NCBI GenBank assembly: GCA_963923025.1
Contig: CAWUKV010000152.1
Span: 1-14,194, forward strand
Direction: 5' to 3'
Source of the DNA: CAWUKV01 sp963923025
GTDB lineage: Bacteria > Cyanobacteriota > Cyanobacteriia > Phormidesmidales > Phormidesmidaceae
DNA length: 14,194 bases
A model generated the notes under the pieces. It had not been told where the DNA came from. It did no database searches and saw only the letters and a list, made by a program, of their open reading frames with translations. The translations under genes and the position numbers were made by a program. Below, in pieces: positions 1 through 5,692 of this stretch (positions are counted from its first letter, which is position 1; each line of letters opens with the position of its first letter).

Positions 1-1
1 C

Positions 2-220
2 GATTTAACGAGCGCAGAATTTCGGGATGCTGACCTGCGGGGGGCCAACTTTAGCAACGCTGTGCTCACCGGGGCTAACTTTGAGCGGGCTAACCTGAAA
101 GGGATTCGCTGGCAGGACAACGATGCTTGGCGGCAGGTCACTGGCCTAAGTTCAGCGAAGAATGTGCCGGTCAAGCTCAAGCAGTATCTCAAGTTAATCT
201 CACTGGCGACGGTGAGTTAG
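2..220 (+). CDS. Pentapeptide-repeat protein, 3' end only
   Basis: The reading frame is open from base 2 to the TAG at 218-220, giving the last 72 residues of a protein that starts before the window. The first ~35 residues are successive five-residue units of the A(D/N)LXX type (AEFRD, ADLRG, ANFSN, AVLTG, ANFER, ANLKG). These are diagnostic of pentapeptide-repeat proteins, which fold as right-handed quadrilateral beta-helices. The repeats stop at about residue 36 and a non-repetitive basic tail follows (DNDAWRQVTG, then VPVKLKQYLK). Such proteins are abundant in cyanobacteria and mostly of unknown function, so no role is assigned. It converges on the minus-strand gene ending at 319. Confidence 0.85.
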   Translation, partial: DLTSAEFRDADLRGANFSNAVLTGANFERANLKGIRWQDNDAWRQVTGLSSAKNVPVKLKQYLKLISLATVS

Positions 221-241
221 GGAGGCGCATAGAAATATCGT

Positions 242-257
242 CCCAGTTCGAGCTGGG
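242..257. terminator. Small hairpin between convergent genes
   Basis: CCCAG (242-246) pairs with CTGGG (253-257) around TTCGAG. It lies between the stop of the pentapeptide-repeat gene and the stop of the minus-strand gene ending at 319, where a terminator is expected. Neither side has a clean T-run, so the assignment is weak. Confidence 0.3.
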
Positions 258-318
258 AAAGGGGAAAGGGTAAAAGGTGAAGGGGCATCGGCTGGTCTCT
301 TATTTGACCGCTATTCCC

Positions 319-861
319 TTAGTTGAGGTGGTTGCGCTCGGCTGTTTTGTGGTGGGCTTCATTCCGTCGCTCACCCTGTCGCCTTTCGTCACTGCGGCGG
401 TCTTCTTCTCGCCGGTCTTTAGCTTCGAGCCGGTAGGTTTTGAGGATGGTTTCGGCTACTTCCTCGATCATGGCAAAGGCTTGCCGGTCTCGTCCCTTTG
501 AGGCTTTGACAACTTCTTCAATAGCCGCTTTTAACACCTGTTCGTAGGGCGTCTTATGATCATCATGTTTGTTAAAGAAGCGGTACCGCTTGGCCTCGAC
601 GGTAAGATCATCAACCAACCATGTAACTTTGAGGGGGTTGTAGGCCAGTAGCGCTTTTTTATCAACGTCGTACTTGTCTCGGTAGACCTTCCAAAAGCCA
701 TACCGGAGACGAGCCGACAGCGCGTTTTGCCGCCGATCCTTTTCTCGCCGGTCACCGTCTCGCCGTTCCTGCTGTCGCCGGTCGCCTAAACGCTGGTCGG
801 TGCTACGTTCTGCTATCGGTGCTGACGCCTCCGATGGCTGGCGTTGTTTACCCTGTTCCAT
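319..861 (-). CDS. Unrecognised protein with two blocks of four [D/E]RR pentads
   Basis: This is a 180-residue protein that I do not recognise. Residues 25-44 are four tandem pentads ending in DRR or ERR (LGDRR, QQERR, DGDRR, EKDRR). Residues 147-166 are four more (AKDRR, EEDRR, SDERR, QGERR). Between them lies a roughly 100-residue non-repetitive region with aromatic and basic content (FWKVYRDKYD, KVTWLVDDL, KRYRFFNK) and a probable helix at about 105-135. No signal peptide or membrane segment is seen. The pentads are highly charged and probably form extended or disordered polyampholyte arms. Similar low-complexity arginine-rich stretches flank domains in some bacterial signalling proteins, but no signalling motif is visible in the core. 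The ATG at 859-861 is the only sensible start and has no strong ribosome-binding site. It lies 69 bp downstream of glk on the same strand and could be read through from it. Confidence 0.75.
   Translation of the reverse strand: MEQGKQRQPSEASAPIAERSTDQRLGDRRQQERRDGDRREKDRRQNALSARLRYGFWKVYRDKYDVDKKALLAYNPLKVTWLVDDLTVEAKRYRFFNKHDDHKTPYEQVLKAAIEEVVKASKGRDRQAFAMIEEVAETILKTYRLEAKDRREEDRRSDERRQGERRNEAHHKTAERNHLN
364..423 (-). repeat. Four 15-bp units coding the C-terminal DRR pentads
   Basis: Four consecutive 15-bp units (364-378, 379-393, 394-408, 409-423) encode QGERR, SDERR, EEDRR and AKDRR in minus-strand order reversed. The units have diverged in bases more than in the encoded [D/E]RR signature. 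Confidence 0.7.
730..789 (-). repeat. Four 15-bp units coding the N-terminal DRR pentads
   Basis: Four consecutive 15-bp units (730-744, 745-759, 760-774, 775-789), most carrying TCGCCG on the plus strand, encode EKDRR, DGDRR, QQERR and LGDRR. A partial fifth unit (STDQR) may lie just upstream. Confidence 0.7.
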
Positions 862-930
862 TGTGCCTGCTTACCCAAAAGATCACCCACGAGTAACAGG
901 CTACCCCTGCTAGTTATAAAAAATTCACAC

Positions 931-1998
931 TTACAGACGGCTGGCTTTCAGCGCTGCACCAATTAGCCCAACACTCTGATTCATCACCACGTGGACAGGT
1001 ATCTGCTCCAAGATTTTATCCATGCGGCCTTTGTCGTTGAACGCGCTGATGAAAAAGTCTTCCTTAATCAGCTCCAGATTCTTGGCGGCAACGCCTCCGG
1101 CAACGTAGAGTCCGCCAAAGGGCAACAGCTTTAGCGCCAGGTTCCCGGCCTCTGCCCCATAGGCAGCGATGAAGATTTCCATGGTGCGAACCGCAAGCCG
1201 GTCGGTTCGGGCCTTGGCGGCTTTGGCAATGGCAGCGGCGGGATCTTCGACCTGACTACGCTGTCCGGCTTTTTGCTCCCAGGTGCGGACAATGTGGCCG
1301 ATGTCCTCTGATTCGGTAACGAAGTTGCGATCGCGCAAGAACTGGTAAATCGAGATAATGCCCTGTCCCGAGACCACCCGCTCGACAGAAACCCGTGTGA
1401 TTGAATGCTTGTCGAGCAGGTACCGCAACAGCTGAAATTCAATCTCAGACCGGGGGGCAAAGTCGGCATGCCCGCCCTCTGACGGAAAAACATGATACTG
1501 ATCGCCAATGTTGATCAGGTATCCCTGCCCCAGCCCGGTTCCGGCACCGATGATGGCGACGGGCGCAGTGGGGTTATGCTGGCCTGCTTGCAGCGTTTCC
1601 AAGTCTTCATCGTCTAGTCCGAGGACGCCGTAGCCCACCGCCTCGAAGTCGTTAATCAGCTGAACATGCTCCAGCTCCAGCTCCTCGGCCAGTCGGTCGC
1701 CGCTGAGCAACCAGGCCAGGTTGGTCAGCTGAGAGCAGTTCTGGTTGACCGGGCCAGCAATGGCAAAACAGGCCGTTTTAGGATGAACCTCGCTGACGGT
1801 GCCCTTGGCCTCAGTCAAAAACGTTTCTACCATCGGCACCAGATCGGGGTAGTCGCCGCTGGGGTAGCGGCTTTCAAATAGGGTGTTGAGCTTGACTTCA
1901 CCCGCCGGACAGTGCTGAAGATCGTTCCCGTTGGCTTCGACCAGGCGCAAAATGGTCTTGGTCCCGCCGATGTCACCGGCCAGCAGTTGAATCATCAT
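931..1998 (-). CDS. glk: Glucokinase (Glk family, ROK-independent bacterial type)
   Basis: Glucokinase phosphorylates glucose to glucose-6-phosphate with ATP in the cytoplasm. The N-terminal phosphate-binding motif LAGDIGGTKT (residues 6-15) is followed by the catalytic aspartate region LINDFEAVGYG (D117), the second nucleotide-binding loop GAGTGLG (151-157), the glucose-binding SEGGHADFAP (173-182) and the C-terminal adenosine motif GGLYVAGGVAAK. The chosen ATG at 1998 gives 355 residues, close to the family's usual 320-350; the adjacent ATG at 1995 is equally possible. The frame stays open back to 2124, but those 42 extra codons lack family similarity and run into the terminator at 2121-2145, so they are not counted. 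A TATAAA-like -10 element is visible on the minus strand at 2029-2034, but no convincing -35. In cyanobacteria Glk supports use of glycogen-derived or imported glucose. Confidence 0.93.
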   Translation of the reverse strand: MMIQLLAGDIGGTKTILRLVEANGNDLQHCPAGEVKLNTLFESRYPSGDYPDLVPMVETFLTEAKGTVSEVHPKTACFAIAGPVNQNCSQLTNLAWLLSGDRLAEELELEHVQLINDFEAVGYGVLGLDDEDLETLQAGQHNPTAPVAIIGAGTGLGQGYLINIGDQYHVFPSEGGHADFAPRSEIEFQLLRYLLDKHSITRVSVERVVSGQGIISIYQFLRDRNFVTESEDIGHIVRTWEQKAGQRSQVEDPAAAIAKAAKARTDRLAVRTMEIFIAAYGAEAGNLALKLLPFGGLYVAGGVAAKNLELIKEDFFISAFNDKGRMDKILEQIPVHVVMNQSVGLIGAALKASRL

Positions 1999-2120
1999 AG
2001 TTAGGGGGGTGCCTCGCTGTTTAGGGCCTTTATAGCGTTTCTTACCCCAGAAGCGATGGGTAGCAGGACATCCTTGCGAAGGAAATTTACATCCCCTCCC
2101 GTATAGACGGACAAAACAAA

Positions 2121-2145
2121 GCACCGCGCCAGGACTGAGCGGTGC
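2121..2145 (-). terminator. Intrinsic terminator of the DUF4327 gene
   Basis: GCACCGC (2121-2127) and GCGGTGC (2139-2145) form a perfect 7-bp GC-rich stem with an 11-base loop. On the minus strand it is followed by TTTGTTTTGT. AAAACAAAG (2113-2121) is also complementary to CTTTGTTTT (2155-2163), so a T-rich tract follows the hairpin on both strands. It sits about 140 bp past the DUF4327 stop and before glk, so it should separate the two transcription units. Confidence 0.7.
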
Positions 2146-2282
2146 CGATCAATACTTTGTTTTTATAGGGGTGATCTTAAGCGCGATCACACGGCACTAA
2201 CCCGATAACTGGCCTCGGGCGATGCCCTCGCTAGTGAACCGTTGCGGAAACTTTTGACCCAACGCTAGCCGAGCAGAATGCG

Positions 2283-2504
2283 CTAGTCGTTTTCCCAATC
2301 TTCGCGGCCCATCAGGTCGCTGATGCGATCGCGCAGCAAAAAGCCATTGGCCTCTAGCTCGCTCTCTACCATGGTCCATTCACGGGCGGGAATATACTTA
2401 CACAGCGTGTAGATTGGCTGCTGGCGGCTGACCTGGCCTTGAAAAACCAGTTCGCGGGCTTCGTCCTGAATCGTACAAATCGAATAGTTAAGTGATTGAA
2501 GCAT
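2283..2504 (-). CDS. DUF4327 family small protein
   Basis: This 73-residue protein matches the cyanobacterial DUF4327 family in length and in the motifs I recall for it: an N-terminal YSICTIQDEAREL, then VSRQQPIY, CKYIPAREW and a C-terminal GFLLRDRISDLMG. Recognition is from memory of the family. Its function is unknown; it is soluble, with no signal peptide, and contains two cysteines (C10, C35). The ATG at 2502-2504 is supported by AGGAG (plus-strand CTCCT at 2511-2515) six bases upstream, one of the best ribosome-binding sites in the window. It is flanked by a strong terminator downstream and a repeat-rich intergenic region upstream, so it looks monocistronic. Confidence 0.85.
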   Translation of the reverse strand: MLQSLNYSICTIQDEARELVFQGQVSRQQPIYTLCKYIPAREWTMVESELEANGFLLRDRISDLMGREDWEND

Positions 2505-2539
2505 GGTGAACTCCTGAAGCAGTCTAAGAACGGCGGTCT

Positions 2540-2569
2540 ATATCAGTGCTGTAAAATCAGTACTGTAAA
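2540..2569 (-). promoter_or_regulatory. Candidate promoter of the DUF4327 gene within tandem repeats
   Basis: On the minus strand TTTACA (plus-strand TGTAAA at 2564-2569) is followed after 18 bases by TGATAT, overlapping GATATA (plus-strand 2539-2545). A second TTTACA lies one 14-bp unit downstream. The spacing is acceptable and the -10 imperfect. Its position about 40 bp before the start codon is right for a promoter. Confidence 0.3.
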
Positions 2570-2588
2570 ATCAGTGCTCAATCAGTGA
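2542..2588. repeat. 14-bp tandem direct repeat upstream of DUF4327
   Basis: ATCAGTGCTGTAAA (2542-2555) is followed directly by ATCAGTACTGTAAA (2556-2569), then the shortened units ATCAGTGCTCA (2570-2580) and ATCAGTGA (2581-2588). The first two full copies differ at one base. Confidence 0.8.
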
Positions 2589-2635
2589 ACGCACAAGCCA
2601 ACGATTTGAGGTCAATCTGGGCAAGCTGCCAAATT

Positions 2636-2663
2636 AATCGACCTTTGGTAATCGACCCTTGGC
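2636..2663. repeat. Second 14-bp tandem direct repeat
   Basis: AATCGACCTTTGGT (2636-2649) is followed directly by AATCGACCCTTGGC (2650-2663), with 12 of 14 bases identical. A looser echo, GGTAATC, occurs just downstream. The period equals that of the unrelated repeat 50 bp away. Confidence 0.7.
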
Positions 2664-2734
2664 AATATTGAACGGTAATCTAACGAACTGCGCGAGGTGT
2701 AAGACCACCCACACTCGGATGTTCTGACTGAAAA

Positions 2735-2790
2735 TGGGAAAGTGGTTTATGTAAGCCTGTATCTGTATTCAATTTTACAGATCTTTCCCA
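2735..2790. other. Nested hairpins downstream of pdxA
   Basis: The outer stem is TGGGAAAG (2735-2742) with CTTTCCCA (2783-2790), both perfect. The inner stem is ATCTGTA (2761-2767) with TACAGAT (2776-2782) around an 8-base loop. The 3' arms abut exactly, while an 18-base bulge separates the 5' arms. On the minus strand the structure is followed by TTTTC, so it may serve as the pdxA 3' end. An alternative TTTCC/GGAAA hairpin (2784-2788 with 2794-2798) would compete with the outer stem. Confidence 0.4.
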
Positions 2791-2936
2791 AAAGGAAAAC
2801 CAGGTAAACGGAATTTAGTATTGTGCGTTACCTATTCTCTCTCAATCGGAATCATTCTTTGGGCATAGAACCTTGAGAGAGTATGAAACTTGTGTCGCAA
2901 AAAGCACATCCAATTCACTGAAAATCTAGTCAAGAT

Positions 2937-4010
2937 CTACAGCTGGGCTGGCCTTAGCTCCGTCGCAAGCGTGATTGCTGCGATCATGCTGTCGGCCTGG
3001 GCAATGCCCTGTCCTGCGATGTCAAATGCCGTCCCGTGATCGGGGGATGTACGAATGAACGGCAAACCAATTGTCGTATTTACCGCGAGATCAAAGGCCA
3101 GTAGCTTCACGGGAATTAGCCCCTGGTCGTGGTACAGCGCCAGGTAGCCGTCGTGGGCTTTACCGTTGTTACCCGTGCCGTACCAGGCTTGACCCGGTTT
3201 GACCCACAGCGTGTCGGGCGGCACTAGGCCATCGAGTTGAACCTGGGGTCGGCGCTGACGCTCCTGGTTTAACCAGTTTTCTAGCCAGTCCACCTCCTCG
3301 GTGCCCAGTTTGCCCTGCTCGCCGCTGTGGGGGTTGAGGCCTGCGATCGCAACCCTCGGTCGCTCAATCCCACACTGTTGCTGCAAGCACTTCACCAGCA
3401 GGTCCAGCTTTTGCGTCATTAGTTCTGGCGTTAGCGTATCCGGCACTGCCCGTAGTGGAATATGGGTGGTCGCCAGTAAGGTTCGTAAGGTCCACTCGGT
3501 GTGGGGCGAACGGGCGACAAACAGCATGCCAAAGCGGTCGGTACCTGCAGCCTCGGCCAGCACTTCGGTTTGGCCAGGGTAGGTGCGGCCCGCTGCGTGC
3601 CAGGCGGATTTGGCAATGGGGGCGGTTGAGATCGCGTCGTACCCATTCTCTAAGCCGTAATCAATCGCTGTTTTCAGCGTCCGAAAGCTGATATCTCCAC
3701 TGGCGGCATTGCCCACGCCCAGCTGAACCTGCGACGCCTGTTCCGAAGACACTGGCACGTCCAAAAGCTTGAGGGCCTCTAGCTGGGCAATGGGCTCTGT
3801 GGTTTTCTGCTGGAGCTGTTGATAGGCCGCTTGCAGCAGGTCGGCATTGCCGACCACCGTGATGTCTGCGTTAAACCGTTCCTGCGCCAGCGCCTTGAGC
3901 ACGACCTCCGGGCCAATTCCGGCTGGGTCACCCAGGGTTACCAGCAGGCGCGGACGGTGGGGTGCGATCGCGTCAGAATTTCTTGCAGCAACGGGAGTTG
4001 AAACAGCCAT
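2937..4010 (-). CDS. pdxA: 4-hydroxythreonine-4-phosphate dehydrogenase PdxA
   Basis: PdxA is an NAD-dependent enzyme that oxidises 4-phosphohydroxy-L-threonine in the DXP-dependent pathway to pyridoxal phosphate (vitamin B6). The 357-residue protein has the N-terminal GDPAGIGPE signature (27-35). The three metal-ligand histidines known from the E. coli enzyme are present: H183 in ATTHIPLR, H228 in LNPHSGE and H294 in YHDQG. GLPFIRTSPDHGTAFDIAG lies near the C-terminus. The substrate-binding histidine of the E. coli GHTE motif is glutamine here (GQTE, 146-149). The segment around 270-288 (KPGQAWYGTGNNGKAHDGY) is longer than in E. coli. The ATG at 4008-4010 lacks a strong ribosome-binding site. 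The gene is divergent from petM, sharing a 130-bp intergenic region. Confidence 0.95.
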   Translation of the reverse strand: MAVSTPVAARNSDAIAPHRPRLLVTLGDPAGIGPEVVLKALAQERFNADITVVGNADLLQAAYQQLQQKTTEPIAQLEALKLLDVPVSSEQASQVQLGVGNAASGDISFRTLKTAIDYGLENGYDAISTAPIAKSAWHAAGRTYPGQTEVLAEAAGTDRFGMLFVARSPHTEWTLRTLLATTHIPLRAVPDTLTPELMTQKLDLLVKCLQQQCGIERPRVAIAGLNPHSGEQGKLGTEEVDWLENWLNQERQRRPQVQLDGLVPPDTLWVKPGQAWYGTGNNGKAHDGYLALYHDQGLIPVKLLAFDLAVNTTIGLPFIRTSPDHGTAFDIAGQGIAQADSMIAAITLATELRPAQL

Positions 4011-4030
4011 AGGGAAAAGATTAGCGGGCT

Positions 4031-4058
4031 TTGGGGCAATGCCAAACTAGTCTAAAAT
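4031..4058 (+). promoter_or_regulatory. Candidate sigma70-type promoter for petM
   Basis: TTGGGG (4031-4036) and TAAAAT (4053-4058) are separated by 16 bases, pointing toward petM and predicting a transcript start near 4065. The -10 is good; the -35 keeps only TTG of the consensus. The element lies in the pdxA/petM divergent region. Confidence 0.35.
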
Positions 4059-4140
4059 AGTGGGGCTTTAATCTGCATAAATGAAAACTGTGGCGCGGGC
4101 ATCCCGCCTGCGACCCATCTTTAGGAGGCGACTCAATCTC

Positions 4141-4245
4141 ATGGGCGGCGAAATTTTTTCCACGGCAATTCTCATCTTTAGCCTGGTCCTGGTGGGCCTT
4201 AGCGTTGGCTTTCTGATGCTGCGTCTTCAGGGCGGCGAAGAATAG
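4141..4245 (+). CDS. petM: Cytochrome b6f complex subunit PetM (subunit VII)
   Basis: PetM is a small single-span thylakoid membrane subunit of the cytochrome b6f complex, which passes electrons from plastoquinol to plastocyanin or cytochrome c6. The gene encodes 34 residues: a short polar N-terminus (MGGEIFST), one hydrophobic helix at about residues 8-27, and the conserved C-terminal LRLQGGEE, matching the L(K/R)(I/L)QGxEE ending of known PetM. Length and topology both fit the family. The ATG at 4141 is preceded by AGGAGG (4123-4128), 12 bases upstream. An in-frame ATG at 4081 would add 20 arginine-rich residues absent from the family and would place that ribosome-binding site inside the coding region, so it is rejected. 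It lies 69 bp before ycf39 on the same strand. Confidence 0.92.
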   Translation: MGGEIFSTAILIFSLVLVGLSVGFLMLRLQGGEE

Positions 4246-4314
4246 ACCATACTCGGCCACAGGCAGCTCCGTCTGTTAAGCTGAGTAAAGCGTTAACTTT
4301 TGTTTACAAACCCC

Positions 4315-5277
4315 ATGAGCGTATTGGTGGTCGGTGCGACAGGCACCCTGGGCAGACAGGTCGTTCGTCGTGCTATTGACGAAGGGCACGAGGTCAAGTG
4401 TCTGGTGCGAAACTTTCAAAAAGCCGCTTTCCTGCGGGAGTGGGGTGCTCAGCTGGTCAAGGCCAACCTGTGCGGTCCTGATAGCCTGCCGCCAACCTTT
4501 GAAGACGTCACAGCGGTAATTGATGCTGCCACGGCTCGTCCTGGCGACTCTTACGGCATCTACGATGTGGACTGGGAAGGCAAGGTCAACTTGATCAAGG
4601 CCGCTGTCGACGCTGGGGTAGAGCGCTTCATTTTCTTTTCTATTCTCGATTCTGAGAAGTACCCGCATGTGCCGCTGATGGATATCAAGCACTGCACGGA
4701 GGAATTTCTCAAGGAGTCGGGCCTGAACTACACCATTCTGCGTCCCTGCGGCTTTATGCAGGGCTTGATTGGTCAGTTTGCCATTCCCATTCTCGAAAAG
4801 CAGAGCGTTTGGGTCATGGGCGAAGCGGCCCCCACGGCGTACATGAACACGCAAGACATCGCCCGGTTTGCCGTTGAAGCGTTAAAGAACCCCAACACTG
4901 AGAAAAAGACCTTTCCCCTAGCGGGCACGCGGGCTTGGGGTGGCTACGAAATTCTGCGGCTATGTGAGCGGCTGTCGGGGCAAGAAGCGAACGTCTCGAC
5001 CATGTCGCCTCAGCTGCTGCGGGGCATTCGCCGGTTGGCAGGCTTCTTCCAGTGGGGCTGGGAGTTTTCTGACCGGTTGGCCTTCACCGAAGTGAGCGCT
5101 AACGGTGAGCCACTGGATGCGCCGATGGACGAGGTCTACGATACCTTCGGCATTCCTAAATCAGAGATTACGACCCTGGAGGAGTACCTGCAGGAGTACT
5201 TCAGCCGCATCATGAAAAAGCTGCGGGAAATGGATTACGAGCGGGACAAAAACAGCAAGAAGAAGCTGCCGTTCTAG
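4315..5277 (+). CDS. ycf39: Ycf39, photosystem II assembly factor (atypical SDR fold)
   Basis: Ycf39 is an NAD(P)-binding protein of the atypical short-chain dehydrogenase group. In Synechocystis it works with the high-light-inducible protein HliD at an early step of photosystem II assembly, linked to chlorophyll delivery to newly made D1. The 320-residue protein opens with the nucleotide-binding motif VVGATGTLG (residues 5-13). It also carries the family markers RCGFMQG-like RPCGFMQGLIGQ, NTQDIARFAVEAL, FPLAGTRAWGG, LCERLSGQEA, FFQWGWEFSDRLAF and a C-terminal EYFSRIMKKL. No membrane segment is obvious. The frame extends back to a TTG at 4300, but the ATG at 4315 aligns with the usual MSxLVxGATG start. 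It lies between petM and a 68-residue gene starting 11 bp after its stop, suggesting a photosynthesis operon. Confidence 0.93.
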   Translation: MSVLVVGATGTLGRQVVRRAIDEGHEVKCLVRNFQKAAFLREWGAQLVKANLCGPDSLPPTFEDVTAVIDAATARPGDSYGIYDVDWEGKVNLIKAAVDAGVERFIFFSILDSEKYPHVPLMDIKHCTEEFLKESGLNYTILRPCGFMQGLIGQFAIPILEKQSVWVMGEAAPTAYMNTQDIARFAVEALKNPNTEKKTFPLAGTRAWGGYEILRLCERLSGQEANVSTMSPQLLRGIRRLAGFFQWGWEFSDRLAFTEVSANGEPLDAPMDEVYDTFGIPKSEITTLEEYLQEYFSRIMKKLREMDYERDKNSKKKLPF

Positions 5278-5288
5278 GGAGTTAAGCC

Positions 5289-5495
5289 ATGACAAACGCT
5301 GCGCCTGGGCAAATGACCTGGCGACCCCCAGGGACCACAGAAACGGTGCTGCACCTGCGCCGCAACGCAGACGATCCGTGGCAGGTTTACACCGAATTTT
5401 CTGAGCTGGCCCAAGAAGACCCGCCGGAGTTTTCTGCGGGTTACGCCACCTTTATTGCATTGGTGAAAGCGGGCTGGGAAGTCATTCCAGTTTAG
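5289..5495 (+). CDS. Small hypothetical protein packed behind ycf39
   Basis: This is a 68-residue soluble-looking protein that I do not recognise. It starts with ATG at 5289, preceded by AGGGAG (5276-5281), which overlaps the ycf39 stop codon; the intergenic gap is only 11 bp, so translation is probably coupled. Visible segments are a proline-containing N-terminus (MTWRPPGTTETVLHL), an acidic middle (ADDPWQVYTEFSELAQEDPPEF) and a C-terminal amphipathic stretch ending KAGWEVIPV. There is no signal peptide, membrane helix or cysteine. The tight spacing and clean ribosome-binding site make it a likely real gene, and a role near Ycf39 in photosystem assembly is only a guess from position. Confidence 0.75.
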   Translation: MTNAAPGQMTWRPPGTTETVLHLRRNADDPWQVYTEFSELAQEDPPEFSAGYATFIALVKAGWEVIPV

Positions 5496-5520
5496 GTAAG
5501 ACGTTGAGAGCAAGCCGAGT

Positions 5521-5559
5521 GCTGCGGGGGAGGATATCACCCCCTCGGGTCATTGCAGC
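5521..5559 (+). terminator. GC-rich stem-loop after the ycf39 operon
   Basis: GGGGG (5526-5530) can pair with CCCCC (5540-5544) inside a second stem of GCTGC (5521-5525) with GCAGC (5555-5559). It lies 26 bp past the stop of the 68-residue gene. There is no T-run after it, so it could be a weak terminator, an mRNA 3'-end stabiliser or leader structure for the next gene. Confidence 0.3.
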
Positions 5560-5583
5560 TTATAGGAGGGTCGGTTATCTTTA

Positions 5584-5652
5584 ATGTTAATAAATGTGAA
5601 ACATTGGATACAGCCTTCTCGGTTCGTGCTGTCTACAGTGTTTGCCAGATAG
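5584..5652 (+). CDS. Possible 22-codon leader ORF upstream of the lyase gene
   Basis: ATG at 5584 opens a 22-residue frame (MLINVKHWIQ, then PSRFVLSTVFAR) ending at TAG 5650-5652. A strong AGGAGGG (5564-5570) lies 13 bases before the start, about the same distance as at petM. The stop codon falls within the 5' arm of the hairpin at 5648-5669. Nothing in the peptide is recognisable. It could be a leader peptide or chance. Confidence 0.2.
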   Translation: MLINVKHWIQPSRFVLSTVFAR

Positions 5653-5669
5653 GGTGCTATTGCCCTATC
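5648..5669 (+). promoter_or_regulatory. Hairpin in the 5' leader of the lyase gene
   Basis: GATAGGG (5648-5654) pairs perfectly with CCCTATC (5663-5669) around an 8-base loop, ending 23 bases before the lyase start codon. The ribosome-binding site GAGG (5682-5685) remains outside the stem. Confidence 0.4.
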
Positions 5670-5692
5670 CACTTCATGCCTGAGGCGTTCCT

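Larger units (their letters stand above)
2505..2936. other. 432-bp gene-free region rich in repeats and hairpins
   Basis: No coding frame is convincing here. The region lies between the 3' end of pdxA and the 5' end of the DUF4327 gene, both on the minus strand, and is AT-richer than its neighbours. It holds two 14-bp tandem repeats (2542-2588 and 2636-2663), a nested pair of hairpins (2735-2790) and a perfect 9-bp inverted repeat (2837-2845 with 2873-2881). It should contain the DUF4327 promoter and the pdxA 3' end. A non-coding RNA is possible but unproven. Confidence 0.6.

Noticed and set aside
1999..2124. N-terminal extension of glucokinase
   Set aside because: It lacks family similarity, and its far end overlaps the intrinsic terminator at 2121-2145.
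2197..2379. 60-codon minus-strand frame overlapping the DUF4327 gene
   Set aside because: Arginine- and glycine-rich shadow in a different frame of a recognised gene with a strong ribosome-binding site.
2505..2936. tRNA or CRISPR array in the large intergenic gap
   Set aside because: No cloverleaf or CCA-type acceptor pattern, and the repeats are 14 bp in direct contact without spacers.
4081..4140. In-frame upstream ATG extending PetM to 54 residues
   Set aside because: The added 20 residues are arginine-rich and unlike PetM, and the AGGAGG ribosome-binding site at 4123 fits the ATG at 4141.
4276..4854. 192-codon open frame antisense to ycf39
   Set aside because: It is a shadow of a confidently assigned gene and shows no domain or ribosome-binding site.
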